This document shows, piece by piece, positions 1 to 5,998 of a stretch of DNA of 5,998 nt; positions within the stretch are counted from its first letter, which is position 1, and each line of letters opens with the position of its first letter. The notes under the pieces were generated by a model. The model was not told where the DNA came from. It did no database searches and saw only the letters and a program-made list of their open reading frames with translations. The stretch comes from Actinomycetes bacterium (GTDB lineage: Bacteria > Actinomycetota > Acidimicrobiia > Acidimicrobiales > Acidimicrobiaceae), in NCBI GenBank assembly GCA_021792075.1, contig JAJYVK010000111.1, positions 1-5,998 on the forward strand, given 5' to 3'. Both the position numbers and the translations under genes were made by a program.

Positions 1-794
<794 letters not shown>

Positions 795-798
<4 letters not shown>

Positions 799-1343
799 AG
801 AATGGCACCTCCGATAGTATCTGGGGATTCTTGTAGGAAGGGATTGTGGGTGGGCATTAGAGTGCGCCGGAGCGGGGTGAGACCGGCCCGTGACGGCGCT
901 TCGTGGGCAGGAAGCACTATGGAAGGAGCATGGGCTTGGTGCTTGGAGGATTCTGGATTAGGATGAAGGGAGCCGGAATCATGAGGAGTACAGTATGTGG
1001 CGTTAGGGTGGACATGAAAAGCGAGGTCAAGTAATTCGGGTGCGTTTGCATCCCGTAAGCGTCGTAGGAGATCAGTGCGGAAGTACATCAGTTGTGTCGC
1101 CCAGATACCATTTTCAACGGCTATATGAAGAACTCCGTCGCGAACAGCCAAAGGAAGTGTGTGCTGTGCTAACTCTGGCCCTGCGACGGAAGACCAGGTA
1201 GATAGCGCTATTTCTTGACGGAGGCGCTGTGACCATCCACGAGAGTTGATAATGCCTGTTAGTAAATCACGCAAGAAATATGGACCCTTTGATCCGCGAG
1301 GCTGTACAGGCAGGATGTGGTCGGAACTCGTCGACGGATGCAT
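795..1343 (-). CDS. DUF721 (DciA-like) protein
   Basis: A 182-residue protein with a DUF721 domain at about residues 24-112. The core shows W50-SSVAGPELAQHTLPLAVRDGVLHIAV and a following NGIWATQLMYFRTDLLRRL segment, the typical 'W..vvG..la.ht.p..l.dG.L.v.v.s..W...L' pattern. DUF721 includes DciA, a factor that helps load the replicative helicase DnaB in bacteria lacking DnaC or DnaI; applying that role here is an inference from family and position among replication genes. Residues 113-182 are rich in Pro, His and Ser, look disordered, and have no recognisable motif. The ATG start (1343-1341) overlaps the recF TAA stop by one base (TAATG), with GGAGGT twelve bases upstream inside recF. The gene in turn overlaps remB by four bases. 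Both overlaps suggest translational coupling. B. subtilis has no gene at this position, so the insertion is a lineage feature. Confidence 0.85.
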
Positions 1344-2485
1344 TATTGAGGGACCACCTCCCCAGCATGTATGCAGAAACGGGAAGCGTGCGAGAGACCG
1401 TCAATTTGTTCTATGCCGGCAGTTGTGACAAACACCTGGCCCTCCGTTGCCAGAAGTTCCTCTAGGGCTCGGCGGCGGAATGGATCAAGTTCTGAGAGGA
1501 CATCATCGACCAGCAGGATCGGGAGATGTCCAGAGACCGTTTGGAGATAACTACGTTCCGCGAATTTCAGCGCAAGGACAGCTGTGCGCTGCTGGCCTTG
1601 CGAGGAAAAATGACGTGCTGAATGGCCAGAGATAAGCGCTTCGAGATCATCGCGATGTGGACCCACTGATGTAGATGCCGTCATTAAATCATGTTCCCGT
1701 TGCCTAGAGAGCGCTTCTTCGAAGATATATTCCCACTTCGCATCGGGCTCAGGATGCGCAACTACGCCGACGGCTGGGATGTACAGGCAGCGCAGGGACT
1801 CTCGTGGGCCAGACAGATCCGCATATGTTCTTGACGCCAGTGAGCTGAGGGCGGCAGTGGCGCGCGCACGGTACCGGATAATCTGGGTGCCATGCTCGAG
1901 TAGTGGCGCATCCCAGACCGCTAGTAATCGGCGGTCGGCACGTCTCGCGCGGATGGAGCGCAATGTCGCATTGCGCTGAAGGAGCACGTGCTGATAGCGG
2001 CGGTACGTATCAGCATATTTGGGTTCGGCTTGTATGAGAAGGCGATCGAGCAGGGTGCGGCGCACAGTTGGCGCACCCTTGAGAAGCCAGAGGTCGTCTG
2101 GAGAAAAGAACACAACCAGTAAGCGCCCATAAAGTTGACGTGGGAGGATCGGCTTGCCGTCTAGGGACAGTAATCGAGGTTGCTCGGCCCGATAGTGGAT
2201 CATGAGTTGCGATGAGGCCGAAATATGGTTATCCGCGGCAGCTTGATGATAGGTAACTTGGATCACAAACTGGCCATGTCCGTGCGTCGGAAGATCCGCG
2301 TCCCTGGCGTTGCGGGGAGATCTGCCCCACGCCATATAGGCGATAGCTTCGAGGAGGTTCGTCTTTCCGGCACCATTTGGCCCGCTAAGCGTGTTGACTT
2401 TCGGAGAAAAGCGTATATCCGCACGTTCGTAACTGCGGAAGGATGATAGAAAAAGCCGCTCTACAGAAAGAGTTGATACCGACAT
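1343..2485 (-). CDS. recF: DNA replication and repair protein RecF
   Basis: SMC-like ATPase that binds gapped or stalled-fork DNA and, with RecO and RecR, helps load RecA. The 380 residues are close to the family's usual 360-375. Visible motifs in order: Walker A GPNGAGKT (35-42), FFSPDDLWLLKGAPTVRRTLLD (126-147), GPHRDDLE (275-282), the ABC signature SSQGQQRT (294-301) and Walker B LPILLVDDVLSELD (321-334). All nucleotide-binding residues are present. The ATG start sits five bases after the S4 gene stop; the Shine-Dalgarno match is poor (ACAGG directly against the ATG), so translation probably depends on coupling to the upstream gene. The stop codon shares one base with the start of the DUF721 gene. 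The order dnaN-S4-recF is the standard Bacillota arrangement. Confidence 0.98.
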   Translation of the reverse strand: MSVSTLSVERLFLSSFRSYERADIRFSPKVNTLSGPNGAGKTNLLEAIAYMAWGRSPRNARDADLPTHGHGQFVIQVTYHQAAADNHISASSQLMIHYRAEQPRLLSLDGKPILPRQLYGRLLVVFFSPDDLWLLKGAPTVRRTLLDRLLIQAEPKYADTYRRYQHVLLQRNATLRSIRARRADRRLLAVWDAPLLEHGTQIIRYRARATAALSSLASRTYADLSGPRESLRCLYIPAVGVVAHPEPDAKWEYIFEEALSRQREHDLMTASTSVGPHRDDLEALISGHSARHFSSQGQQRTAVLALKFAERSYLQTVSGHLPILLVDDVLSELDPFRRRALEELLATEGQVFVTTAGIEQIDGLSHASRFCIHAGEVVPQ

Positions 2486-2490
2486 CCTGT

Positions 2491-2751
2491 TCAGAGGCAG
2501 GATCCGCCGCCAGAGATGCGAAAATTCGGGCCGAAGGCAATCGAAATGCGGTCACCAGGCATTATCTTTCGTCTCCGTCTTGTTTCGGTTGTACCATTCA
2601 CGAGTACATGCCCGTCTTGGATCAATTGCTTGGCCTCACCGCCAGTGGTAGCTGCGCCAGCCCATTTCATGAGGGCGCCCAGAGTGATGTAATGTCCGGA
2701 AATAGGTATGTCTACTAAGGATGTCTTATTTTCTAACTCCTGGCAGTTCAC
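2491..2751 (-). CDS. yaaA: Small S4-domain RNA-binding protein, YaaA type
   Basis: An 86-residue protein made almost wholly of one S4 RNA-binding domain: ITLGALMKWAGAATTGGEAKQLI (22-44), then DGHVLVNG (46-53), TRRRRKIMPGD (57-67). This is the pattern of B. subtilis YaaA, which lies at the same place between dnaN and recF and has been linked to the large ribosomal subunit. The exact function is not settled. The start chosen is GTG at 2751-2749, six bases behind a near-perfect AAGGAGGT (2758-2765). An in-frame extension back to 2895 would run into dnaN and has no family support, so it is rejected. The gap to dnaN is 58 bp and to recF five bp. The C-terminal tail GGGSCL is slightly longer than usual. 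Confidence 0.92.
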   Translation of the reverse strand: MNCQELENKTSLVDIPISGHYITLGALMKWAGAATTGGEAKQLIQDGHVLVNGTTETRRRRKIMPGDRISIAFGPNFRISGGGSCL

Positions 2752-2757
2752 ACTGAG

Positions 2758-2765
2758 ACCTCCTT
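2758..2765 (-). promoter_or_regulatory. Ribosome binding site that fixes the S4 gene start
   Basis: AAGGAGGT on the minus strand, six bases before GTG 2751-2749. It is the strongest Shine-Dalgarno match in the window and decides between the short 86-residue product and a 134-residue open frame that overlaps dnaN. Confidence 0.85.
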
Positions 2766-2809
2766 GCTCGCGCGTTTCCCACGATATCGATGCGTGTTGC
2801 GCCCAGAAA

Positions 2810-3925
2810 TTATACAGGCATTTGAAGAGGCATCTGCATGAATTGGAGACGTCCATCCGCAGGATCGACGAAACGGGCGAGAGTTGTGGGGCCACTCAGG
2901 TCAATTTTGAGTTCTAGGCCAGCAAAGCGACGGAGGCCTTCTATCAATTGCCGGCCATTAAAACCAATGCGAATAGATGGTCCCATCGTTCGGCAACCGA
3001 TGTTCTCCTTCGCGCTTCCTACTTCGGGACTGTGGGCACTGAGTTCAAGATGATCCCCCTCCACAGTCATTGTGATCGGGTGGGGGGGTTCCGCGTCGGA
3101 TACTAAGCTTACGCGCTCGCAAGCACTGAAAAGCATGTCTCGCGCAATATGCGTCACAGTCGGGAAGTCCTTGGGAATAAGATCGAGTACTGCAAAATAC
3201 TTGCCCTCAAGCAAACGACTTACCAGATGTGTGGAACCGGCTCTAAAAAGTATCTGGTTACCTTGTTGGGCAATGTCGCAGGGATCATCCGTTTCGTTCA
3301 ATGTCCGAGATAGCTCTTGTAGAACGCTCGCCGGTATGACGATGGCACTGTCGCGCGGGCGTGTGATAGAGGGATCGGTGGCATATGCTGCAACCTGGAA
3401 ACCGTCCGTGGCCAGTGCGAATAGGTTTTCCCCAGAAAAGAGTACTTCCACGCCTGTGAGAAGTGCGCGGGCACTTTCACCTTGGGCTGCTGCAAAGACG
3501 GTATGTGCGAAGGCATGCCGGAGTACGCGTTGAGGTAAGACACGGTCGGCTTGAGGGGGAAAATGGGGTATAGGAGGATATTCTTCGGGATCGTAGCCGT
3601 GAAGGGAAAACTCTGAGTGTTCCCAAGTTACAGATATGCCTGATGCCGTAGAATCGGATGCCCAGGTTAGGTTGCCTGCAGGGATGCGCTTAACTAAGTC
3701 ACTCAAGTACCTGGATGGTATAGCTGCACGGCCTTCTTCGTTGACAAGTGCGGGAACGGTGGTAACAACTGCCGTTTCGAGGTCGGTAGCCGCGAGCGTA
3801 AGATGGCCGTCGCGGGCTTGGATCAGGATCGAGGAGAGAATGGGACGGACGGATCGAGAAGGGACGATGCGTGCGAGTACGCTGAGTGCTGGCGTTAGTT
3901 GCGAGTGATTAACGGTAAAGCGCAC
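2810..3925 (-). CDS. dnaN: DNA polymerase III subunit beta (sliding clamp)
   Basis: The ring-shaped processivity clamp of the replicative polymerase. At 371 residues it has the family's normal length (about 365-380) and the three clamp repeats in order. Diagnostic stretches: MRFTVNHSQLTPALSVLARIVPSRSVRPILSSILIQA (1-37), LTLAATDLETAV (42-53), AAIPSRYLSDLVKRIP (67-82), LFALATDGFQVAAY (about 168-181), and IRIGFNGRQLIEGLRRF near the C-terminus. The extreme C-terminus reads LQFMQMPLQMPV rather than the common 'YLIMPVRL', a mild deviation at the edge of the protein-binding pocket. The start is GTG at 3925-3923, with AAGGGAGAT (3931-3939) a few bases upstream; a nearby ATG at 3932 is out of frame. 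The gene is transcribed away from the putative oriC. Its promoter probably lies in the AT-rich stretch just upstream. Confidence 0.98.
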   Translation of the reverse strand: MRFTVNHSQLTPALSVLARIVPSRSVRPILSSILIQARDGHLTLAATDLETAVVTTVPALVNEEGRAAIPSRYLSDLVKRIPAGNLTWASDSTASGISVTWEHSEFSLHGYDPEEYPPIPHFPPQADRVLPQRVLRHAFAHTVFAAAQGESARALLTGVEVLFSGENLFALATDGFQVAAYATDPSITRPRDSAIVIPASVLQELSRTLNETDDPCDIAQQGNQILFRAGSTHLVSRLLEGKYFAVLDLIPKDFPTVTHIARDMLFSACERVSLVSDAEPPHPITMTVEGDHLELSAHSPEVGSAKENIGCRTMGPSIRIGFNGRQLIEGLRRFAGLELKIDLSGPTTLARFVDPADGRLQFMQMPLQMPV

Positions 3926-3937
3926 GGTGCATCTCCC

Positions 3938-4000
3938 TTGATTTGGAATATATTAGACTTCGATATCCGGAATCTATTATGACTTAAAGATATCTCTATG
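3938..4000. other. AT-rich candidate DNA unwinding element and dnaN promoter region
   Basis: This is the most AT-rich stretch of the intergenic region, directly upstream of dnaN and beside the box cluster, as expected of a duplex unwinding element. On the minus strand it also offers -10-like hexamers for dnaN (CATAAT, and TAATAT about 30 bp from the start codon), but neither has a good -35 partner, so no promoter is claimed. Confidence 0.5.
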
Positions 4001-4011
4001 GGCAGCCGTCG

Positions 4012-4020
4012 TAGTAATAA
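4012..4020 (+). other. Candidate DnaA-trio (TAG TAA TAA)
   Basis: Three consecutive trinucleotides fitting the 3'-[G/A]A[T/A]-5' pattern of the DnaA-trio, the single-strand binding track that DnaA uses for melting. Orientation fits: read 3' to 5' on the plus strand the trios run from the box side toward the AT-rich stretch. A short GC-rich GGCC and a weak box-like TGTGAGTGA (4025-4033) follow on the box side. A nine-base match can arise by chance. Confidence 0.4.
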
Positions 4021-4099
4021 GGCCTGTGAGTGATGGGGATATGTTGGCGCGGAGGTTGCGGAGAGGGATAGAGAAGAGTGGATAAGGCTGAGGAAAACA

Positions 4100-4116
4100 T
4101 GTGACGGTTAGTCACA
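4100..4116. repeat. Inverted repeat TGTGAC-N5-GTCACA
   Basis: Perfect 6-bp inverted repeat with a five-base centre (GGTTA), inside the DnaA box cluster and overlapping the box at 4108-4116. It could be an operator for a dimeric protein or a by-product of paired box-like sequences. No Bacillota regulator is assigned. Confidence 0.45.
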
Positions 4117-4162
4117 GTTTGCACAGATCTTATGGTCACAGTTAGATATGCACAAATGGTCA
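4111..4162 (+). repeat. 24-bp spaced direct repeats (iteron-like)
   Basis: GTCACAGTT occurs at 4111-4119 and again at 4135-4143, exactly 24 bp apart. The next 24-bp step (4159) begins GTCA and, like the second copy, is preceded by ATG (ATGGTCA at 4132-4138 and 4156-4162). Each unit also carries a GCACA further on (4121-4125, 4150-4154). The repeats are imperfect and lie inside the DnaA box cluster. Confidence 0.5.
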
Positions 4163-4202
4163 ACATCGTATCCCCATCCTTATCCAGATGTTGTCCACGG
4201 GT

Positions 4203-4212
4203 CCGGAACGCT
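4203..4212 (+). repeat. Direct repeat flanking the inverted-repeat element, dnaN-side copy
   Basis: CCGGAACGCT, identical to 4326-4335 on the other side of the element. With the following CAG the identity is 13 bp, because the element itself begins with CAG. The position against the terminal inverted repeats is that of a 10-bp target site duplication. Confidence 0.75.
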
Positions 4213-4229
4213 CAGGGACCCGGGAAAGT
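4213..4229 (+). repeat. Left terminal inverted repeat of the element
   Basis: CAGGGACCCGGGAAAGT pairs with 4309-4325 over 17 bp with a single mismatch at the twelfth base. Confidence 0.75.
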
Positions 4230-4308
4230 TTTCCAGTGAGCCGAGCACGGGGGGGGCCTGGACGGTCGTGTCCCACAAACGCTGGTGGTGGGCGCCCGCC
4301 GTGAGGTG

Positions 4309-4325
4309 ACTTTGCCGGGTCCCTG
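4309..4325 (-). repeat. Right terminal inverted repeat of the element
   Basis: Minus strand CAGGGACCCGGCAAAGT, matching 4213-4229 in 16 of 17 positions. It abuts the second direct repeat, next to the dnaA stop codon. Confidence 0.75.
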
Positions 4326-4335
4326 CCGGAACGCT
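4326..4335 (+). repeat. Direct repeat flanking the element, dnaA-side copy
   Basis: CCGGAACGCT, second copy of 4203-4212. Its last base is part of the dnaA TGA stop codon (4335-4337), so the insertion fell immediately at the end of dnaA and left the stop intact. Confidence 0.75.
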
Positions 4336-5712
4336 CAGCCGAGGATGCGTTTCCGGATCACGTTGATAGTAGAGCGCAAGGTTGGGTCAGAGGTTATGTC
4401 ATGGGATATTTTATCATAGGCATGGATGACCGTGGTATGGTCGCGGCCTCCAAACTCCTCACCAATACGGGGCAGAGATGAGTCCGTGAGTTCTCGACTA
4501 AGATACATGGCGACTTGTCGCGGAAAGGCTACGGCGCGTGTTCTCTTGCGTATCTTGAGTTCACGTATATCTAAATTATAGTACTCGGCCACGATTTCCT
4601 GGATGAGTTTTATTGTGATTTGCCGTGGTTGCGCCTGTGGCAGGATGTCTCGCAAGGCTTCTTGGGCCAGTGCCTCATCCATGGGGCGATTGTGGATTGA
4701 CGCGAACGCCACTACGCGAACGAGGGCGCCTTCTAGCTCGCGAATGTTCGTATTGATGCGCTCTGCGATGTATCGGATAGCTTCGTTTGGAATAGGAAGG
4801 CGTTCGATTTCTGCTTTTTTTCTGAGAATAGCGGTGCGCGTCTCGAGATCTGGTGGCTGGATGTCGGTAATAAGGCCCCATTCAAAGCGCGAACGGAGTC
4901 GCTCTTCGAGCGTAGCGATTTCCTTTGGTGGATGGTCACTGGAAAGCACAATCTGCCGGTCTGCTTCGTAGAGCCGATTGAAAGTATGAAAGAACTCTTC
5001 TTGGGTGCTCTCTTTGCCAGCGAAACTGCACGTCGTCGACGAGTAAGACATCGACGTTGCGGTAGCGGCTGCGGAACTCCTCGGTAGTGCGGTCGCGGAT
5101 GGCATTGATCATCTCGTTCGCAAAAGTTTCAGATGTAACGTAGGCGACGCGCGCATGGTCGTTCCGCGTCAGGACGCGATGAGCGATCGCTTGCAGGAGA
5201 TGGGTCTTGCCGAGGCCGACGCCGCCATAAATGAAGAGAGGGTTGTATACGCGGGCAGGTGCTTCAGCCACGGCGACCGAAGCTGAGAACGTGAGGTAGC
5301 TGTTGGGAGCGGTGACGAAGGTTTCAAATGTCTTATACTTTGGAGAGAGGTGTGTTCGTGCAGTGGGTTCGACGGGAGTGATTGACGATGGTTGAAGGTT
5401 GTGGGGGATTGGTGCAAGGGAATCAGTGGTTGCGGCGAGTTGTTCGTGAGCCAATTGGGGAGGAATGACGAAAGTGAGTTCCATCATCTGTCCTGCAGCC
5501 TGCGACAGCTTGGCCCGCAGGAGTTGAGTATGCCGTTCGGCCATGGCGCGAGCAAACTCATTTTCGCAGGCAACCATTACTAGACTACCATAGGATGCTA
5601 ACGGCTGAGTCTTGCGGAGGCAGGTTTCGAAGCTTGGTTTGGGCAGTTCTGGTTCAGCTAGGGATAGGGTTTGGGTCCAGAGGCGTTCCAATTCGCTCAG
5701 GTCGTGATGCAA
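4335..5712 (-). CDS. dnaA: Chromosomal replication initiator DnaA, with a frameshift near 5022
   Basis: AAA+ initiator that binds DnaA boxes, melts oriC and recruits the helicase. Corrected for the frameshift it has 459 residues (B. subtilis: 446). Domain I covers about 4-85 ([25 protein letters not shown]), followed by a linker. The AAA+ domain has Walker A GGVGLGKT (163-170), Walker B VLLVDDVQ (222-229), sensor 1 LSSD (257-260), [10 protein letters not shown] (272-281) and sensor 2 RELEG (325-329). Domain IV carries [11 protein letters not shown] (422-432). The frame breaks at about 5022: after DDVQF the reading continues with [10 protein letters not shown] in another frame. Two missing bases (TCTC reduced to TC) would restore VQFLAGKES. 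Uncorrected, it reads as two overlapping open frames, 4936-5757 and 4335-5105. A sequence or assembly error is the likeliest cause, as dnaA is essential. Start: TTG 5712-5710, nine bases after GGGAGGA; a GTG at 5757 lies inside a DnaA box and lacks a ribosome binding site. Confidence 0.95.
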
Positions 5713-5721
5713 TTGGGGCGT

Positions 5722-5728
5722 TCCTCCC
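5722..5728 (-). promoter_or_regulatory. Ribosome binding site that fixes the dnaA TTG start
   Basis: GGGAGGA on the minus strand, nine bases before TTG 5712-5710. The product then begins [12 protein letters not shown], close to the B. subtilis opening MENILDLWNQ. The alternative GTG at 5757 would add 15 residues without family counterpart and place this site inside the gene. Confidence 0.8.
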
Positions 5729-5749
5729 GTGGAGTCGTGGCGGCGGCCA

Positions 5750-5769
5750 TTGTGCACAAGTTATCCACA
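5750..5769 (+). promoter_or_regulatory. Pair of DnaA boxes upstream of dnaA
   Basis: TTATCCACA at 5761-5769 is a perfect consensus DnaA box. One base away lies the palindrome TTGTGCACAA (5750-5759), which reads as a one-mismatch box on either strand. They sit 38-57 bases upstream of the dnaA start codon, as expected for DnaA autoregulation and for the upstream half of a bipartite origin. A weaker TTGTGCACG lies at 5884-5892. Confidence 0.75.
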
Positions 5770-5998
5770 TATCAGCCGAGGTCCAGGAGAGCGAGGACTT
5801 GTCAATGATATCAAGGACGCGTGGCGTGTGCGGGATCGCAGTTGCGCAAGGTTGCACTGAGAAGTTGAGGAAGACCGGGAAGGTTGTGCACGGGGCGCCA
5901 TCCCTTCAGGTGGGATCTCATCCTGGACGCGCTCAAGGTAATTGGCCCCAAGTCGGTTGAGATACGTGTCCCGATGTCACCCTTGCCGGCGAGCCTCT
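5770..5998. other. dnaA upstream region, no gene recognised
   Basis: No supported gene. The open frames crossing it on either strand have no recognisable product. On the minus strand a TTGACA (complement of 5800-5805) could be a -35 element for dnaA, but no acceptable -10 lies 16-18 bp downstream. A weak DnaA-box-like TTGTGCACG is at 5884-5892. In Bacillota rpmH usually lies upstream of dnaA; it is not visible here and would be beyond the right edge. Confidence 0.5.

Larger units (their letters stand above)
4077..4199. promoter_or_regulatory. Cluster of degenerate DnaA boxes
   Basis: Five 9-mers in 123 bp resemble the DnaA box. Four have one mismatch to TTATNCACA: TTATCCACT on the minus strand at 4077-4085, TTAGTCACA at 4108-4116, ATATGCACA at 4146-4154, TTATCCAGA at 4180-4188. 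TTGTCCACG at 4191-4199 has two. Such degenerate clusters are common in oriC, where DnaA binds cooperatively. The density is well above that in the surrounding coding DNA by eye. Confidence 0.65.
4213..4325. mobile_element. Short inverted-repeat element (MITE-like, 113 bp)
   Basis: A non-coding element bounded by 17-bp terminal inverted repeats with one mismatch: CAGGGACCCGGGAAAGT at 4213-4229 and the complement of CAGGGACCCGGCAAAGT at 4309-4325. The first 11 bp are perfect. It is flanked on both sides by the 10-bp direct repeat CCGGAACGCT. The 79-bp core (4230-4308) is GC-rich, with a run of eight G (4249-4256) and a GGGCGCCC palindrome (4290-4297), unlike the AT-richer origin DNA beside it, and contains no gene. 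Size, ends and flanking repeat are those of a miniature element moved in trans by a transposase. Ends starting CAGGG with 8-10-bp duplications are, from memory, typical of the ISAs1 family, so an ISAs1-type parent is suggested but not shown. The alternative, a long dnaA terminator stem, does not explain the flanking direct repeats. Confidence 0.75.
3926..4334. other. oriC: Putative oriC, dnaA-dnaN intergenic region
   Basis: This 409-bp non-coding region lies where most Bacillota have their replication origin. From dnaN to dnaA it holds an AT-rich stretch (about 3940-4000), a TAGTAATAA candidate DnaA-trio (4012-4020), a purine-rich segment (about 4050-4095), a cluster of DnaA-box-like 9-mers (4077-4199) and a GC-rich inserted element (4213-4325). 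Box candidates against TTATNCACA: 4077-4085 (minus, TTATCCACT), 4108-4116 (TTAGTCACA), 4146-4154 (ATATGCACA), 4180-4188 (TTATCCAGA), each one mismatch; 4191-4199 (TTGTCCACG), two mismatches. No perfect box is present here; the perfect one lies upstream of dnaA. Origin function is inferred from gene context plus boxes and AT-rich DNA. Confidence 0.8.

Noticed and set aside
2752..2895. N-terminal extension of the S4 protein into dnaN
   Set aside because: No family support, overlaps the dnaN 3' end, and the strong AAGGAGGT site supports GTG 2751.
3072..3533. 153-residue plus-strand open frame inside dnaN
   Set aside because: Shadow of dnaN on the opposite strand, low-complexity Ser/Arg/Lys-rich product with no family resemblance.
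4130..4140. TTATGGTCACA as a DnaA box
   Set aside because: Eleven bases long; any 9-mer register has three or more mismatches. It is better explained as part of the 24-bp repeat.
4213..4325. The long inverted repeat as an intrinsic terminator of dnaA
   Set aside because: The arms are 79 bp apart, there is no U-tract, and the flanking 10-bp direct repeats are better explained by transposition.
5595..5960. 121-residue plus-strand open frame across the dnaA start and leader
   Set aside because: Antisense to dnaA, no recognisable motif, and passes through the DnaA boxes; treated as chance.

Overview
The window carries the origin-of-replication gene cluster of a bacterium, with every gene on the minus strand. 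Read from right to left the order is dnaA, an oriC-type intergenic region, dnaN, a small S4-domain gene (yaaA type), recF, a DUF721 (DciA-like) gene, a remB/yaaB-type DUF370 gene, and the first 138 codons of gyrB, cut by the left window edge. The order dnaA-dnaN-yaaA-recF-yaaB-gyrB, the strong AGGAGG-type ribosome binding sites and the frequent GTG/TTG starts point to a Bacillota (Firmicutes) genome. By eye the base composition is moderately GC-rich, and an early-branching lineage such as a Sulfobacillus- or Clostridia-like group is possible. The genus is a guess.

Right end (about 5713-5998): dnaA leader with two adjacent DnaA boxes, one of them a perfect match, and no gene that I can support. 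From 5712 to 4335: dnaA, starting at a TTG behind a strong Shine-Dalgarno site. Its reading frame is broken by an apparent 2-base deletion near 5022, just after the Walker B motif. From 3926 to 4334: the dnaA-dnaN intergenic region. It holds a cluster of degenerate DnaA boxes, 24-bp-spaced repeats, a candidate DnaA-trio and an AT-rich stretch next to dnaN. The part beside dnaA is occupied by a 113-bp element with 17-bp terminal inverted repeats and a 10-bp direct repeat on each side, which looks like a MITE inserted at the end of dnaA.

From 3925 leftwards: dnaN, S4 gene, recF, DUF721 gene and remB are tightly packed, with 1-bp and 4-bp overlaps at recF/DUF721 and DUF721/remB that suggest translational coupling. 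A 107-bp gap precedes gyrB. Together the genes cover origin recognition (DnaA), the sliding clamp (DnaN), gap repair (RecF), a possible helicase-loading factor (DUF721/DciA type), a DUF370 regulator, and supercoiling control (GyrB). The most notable non-genic finding is the short inverted-repeat element lodged between dnaA and oriC. The most notable genic ones are the dnaA frameshift and an alanine replacing a normally conserved arginine in the GyrB ATP pocket.
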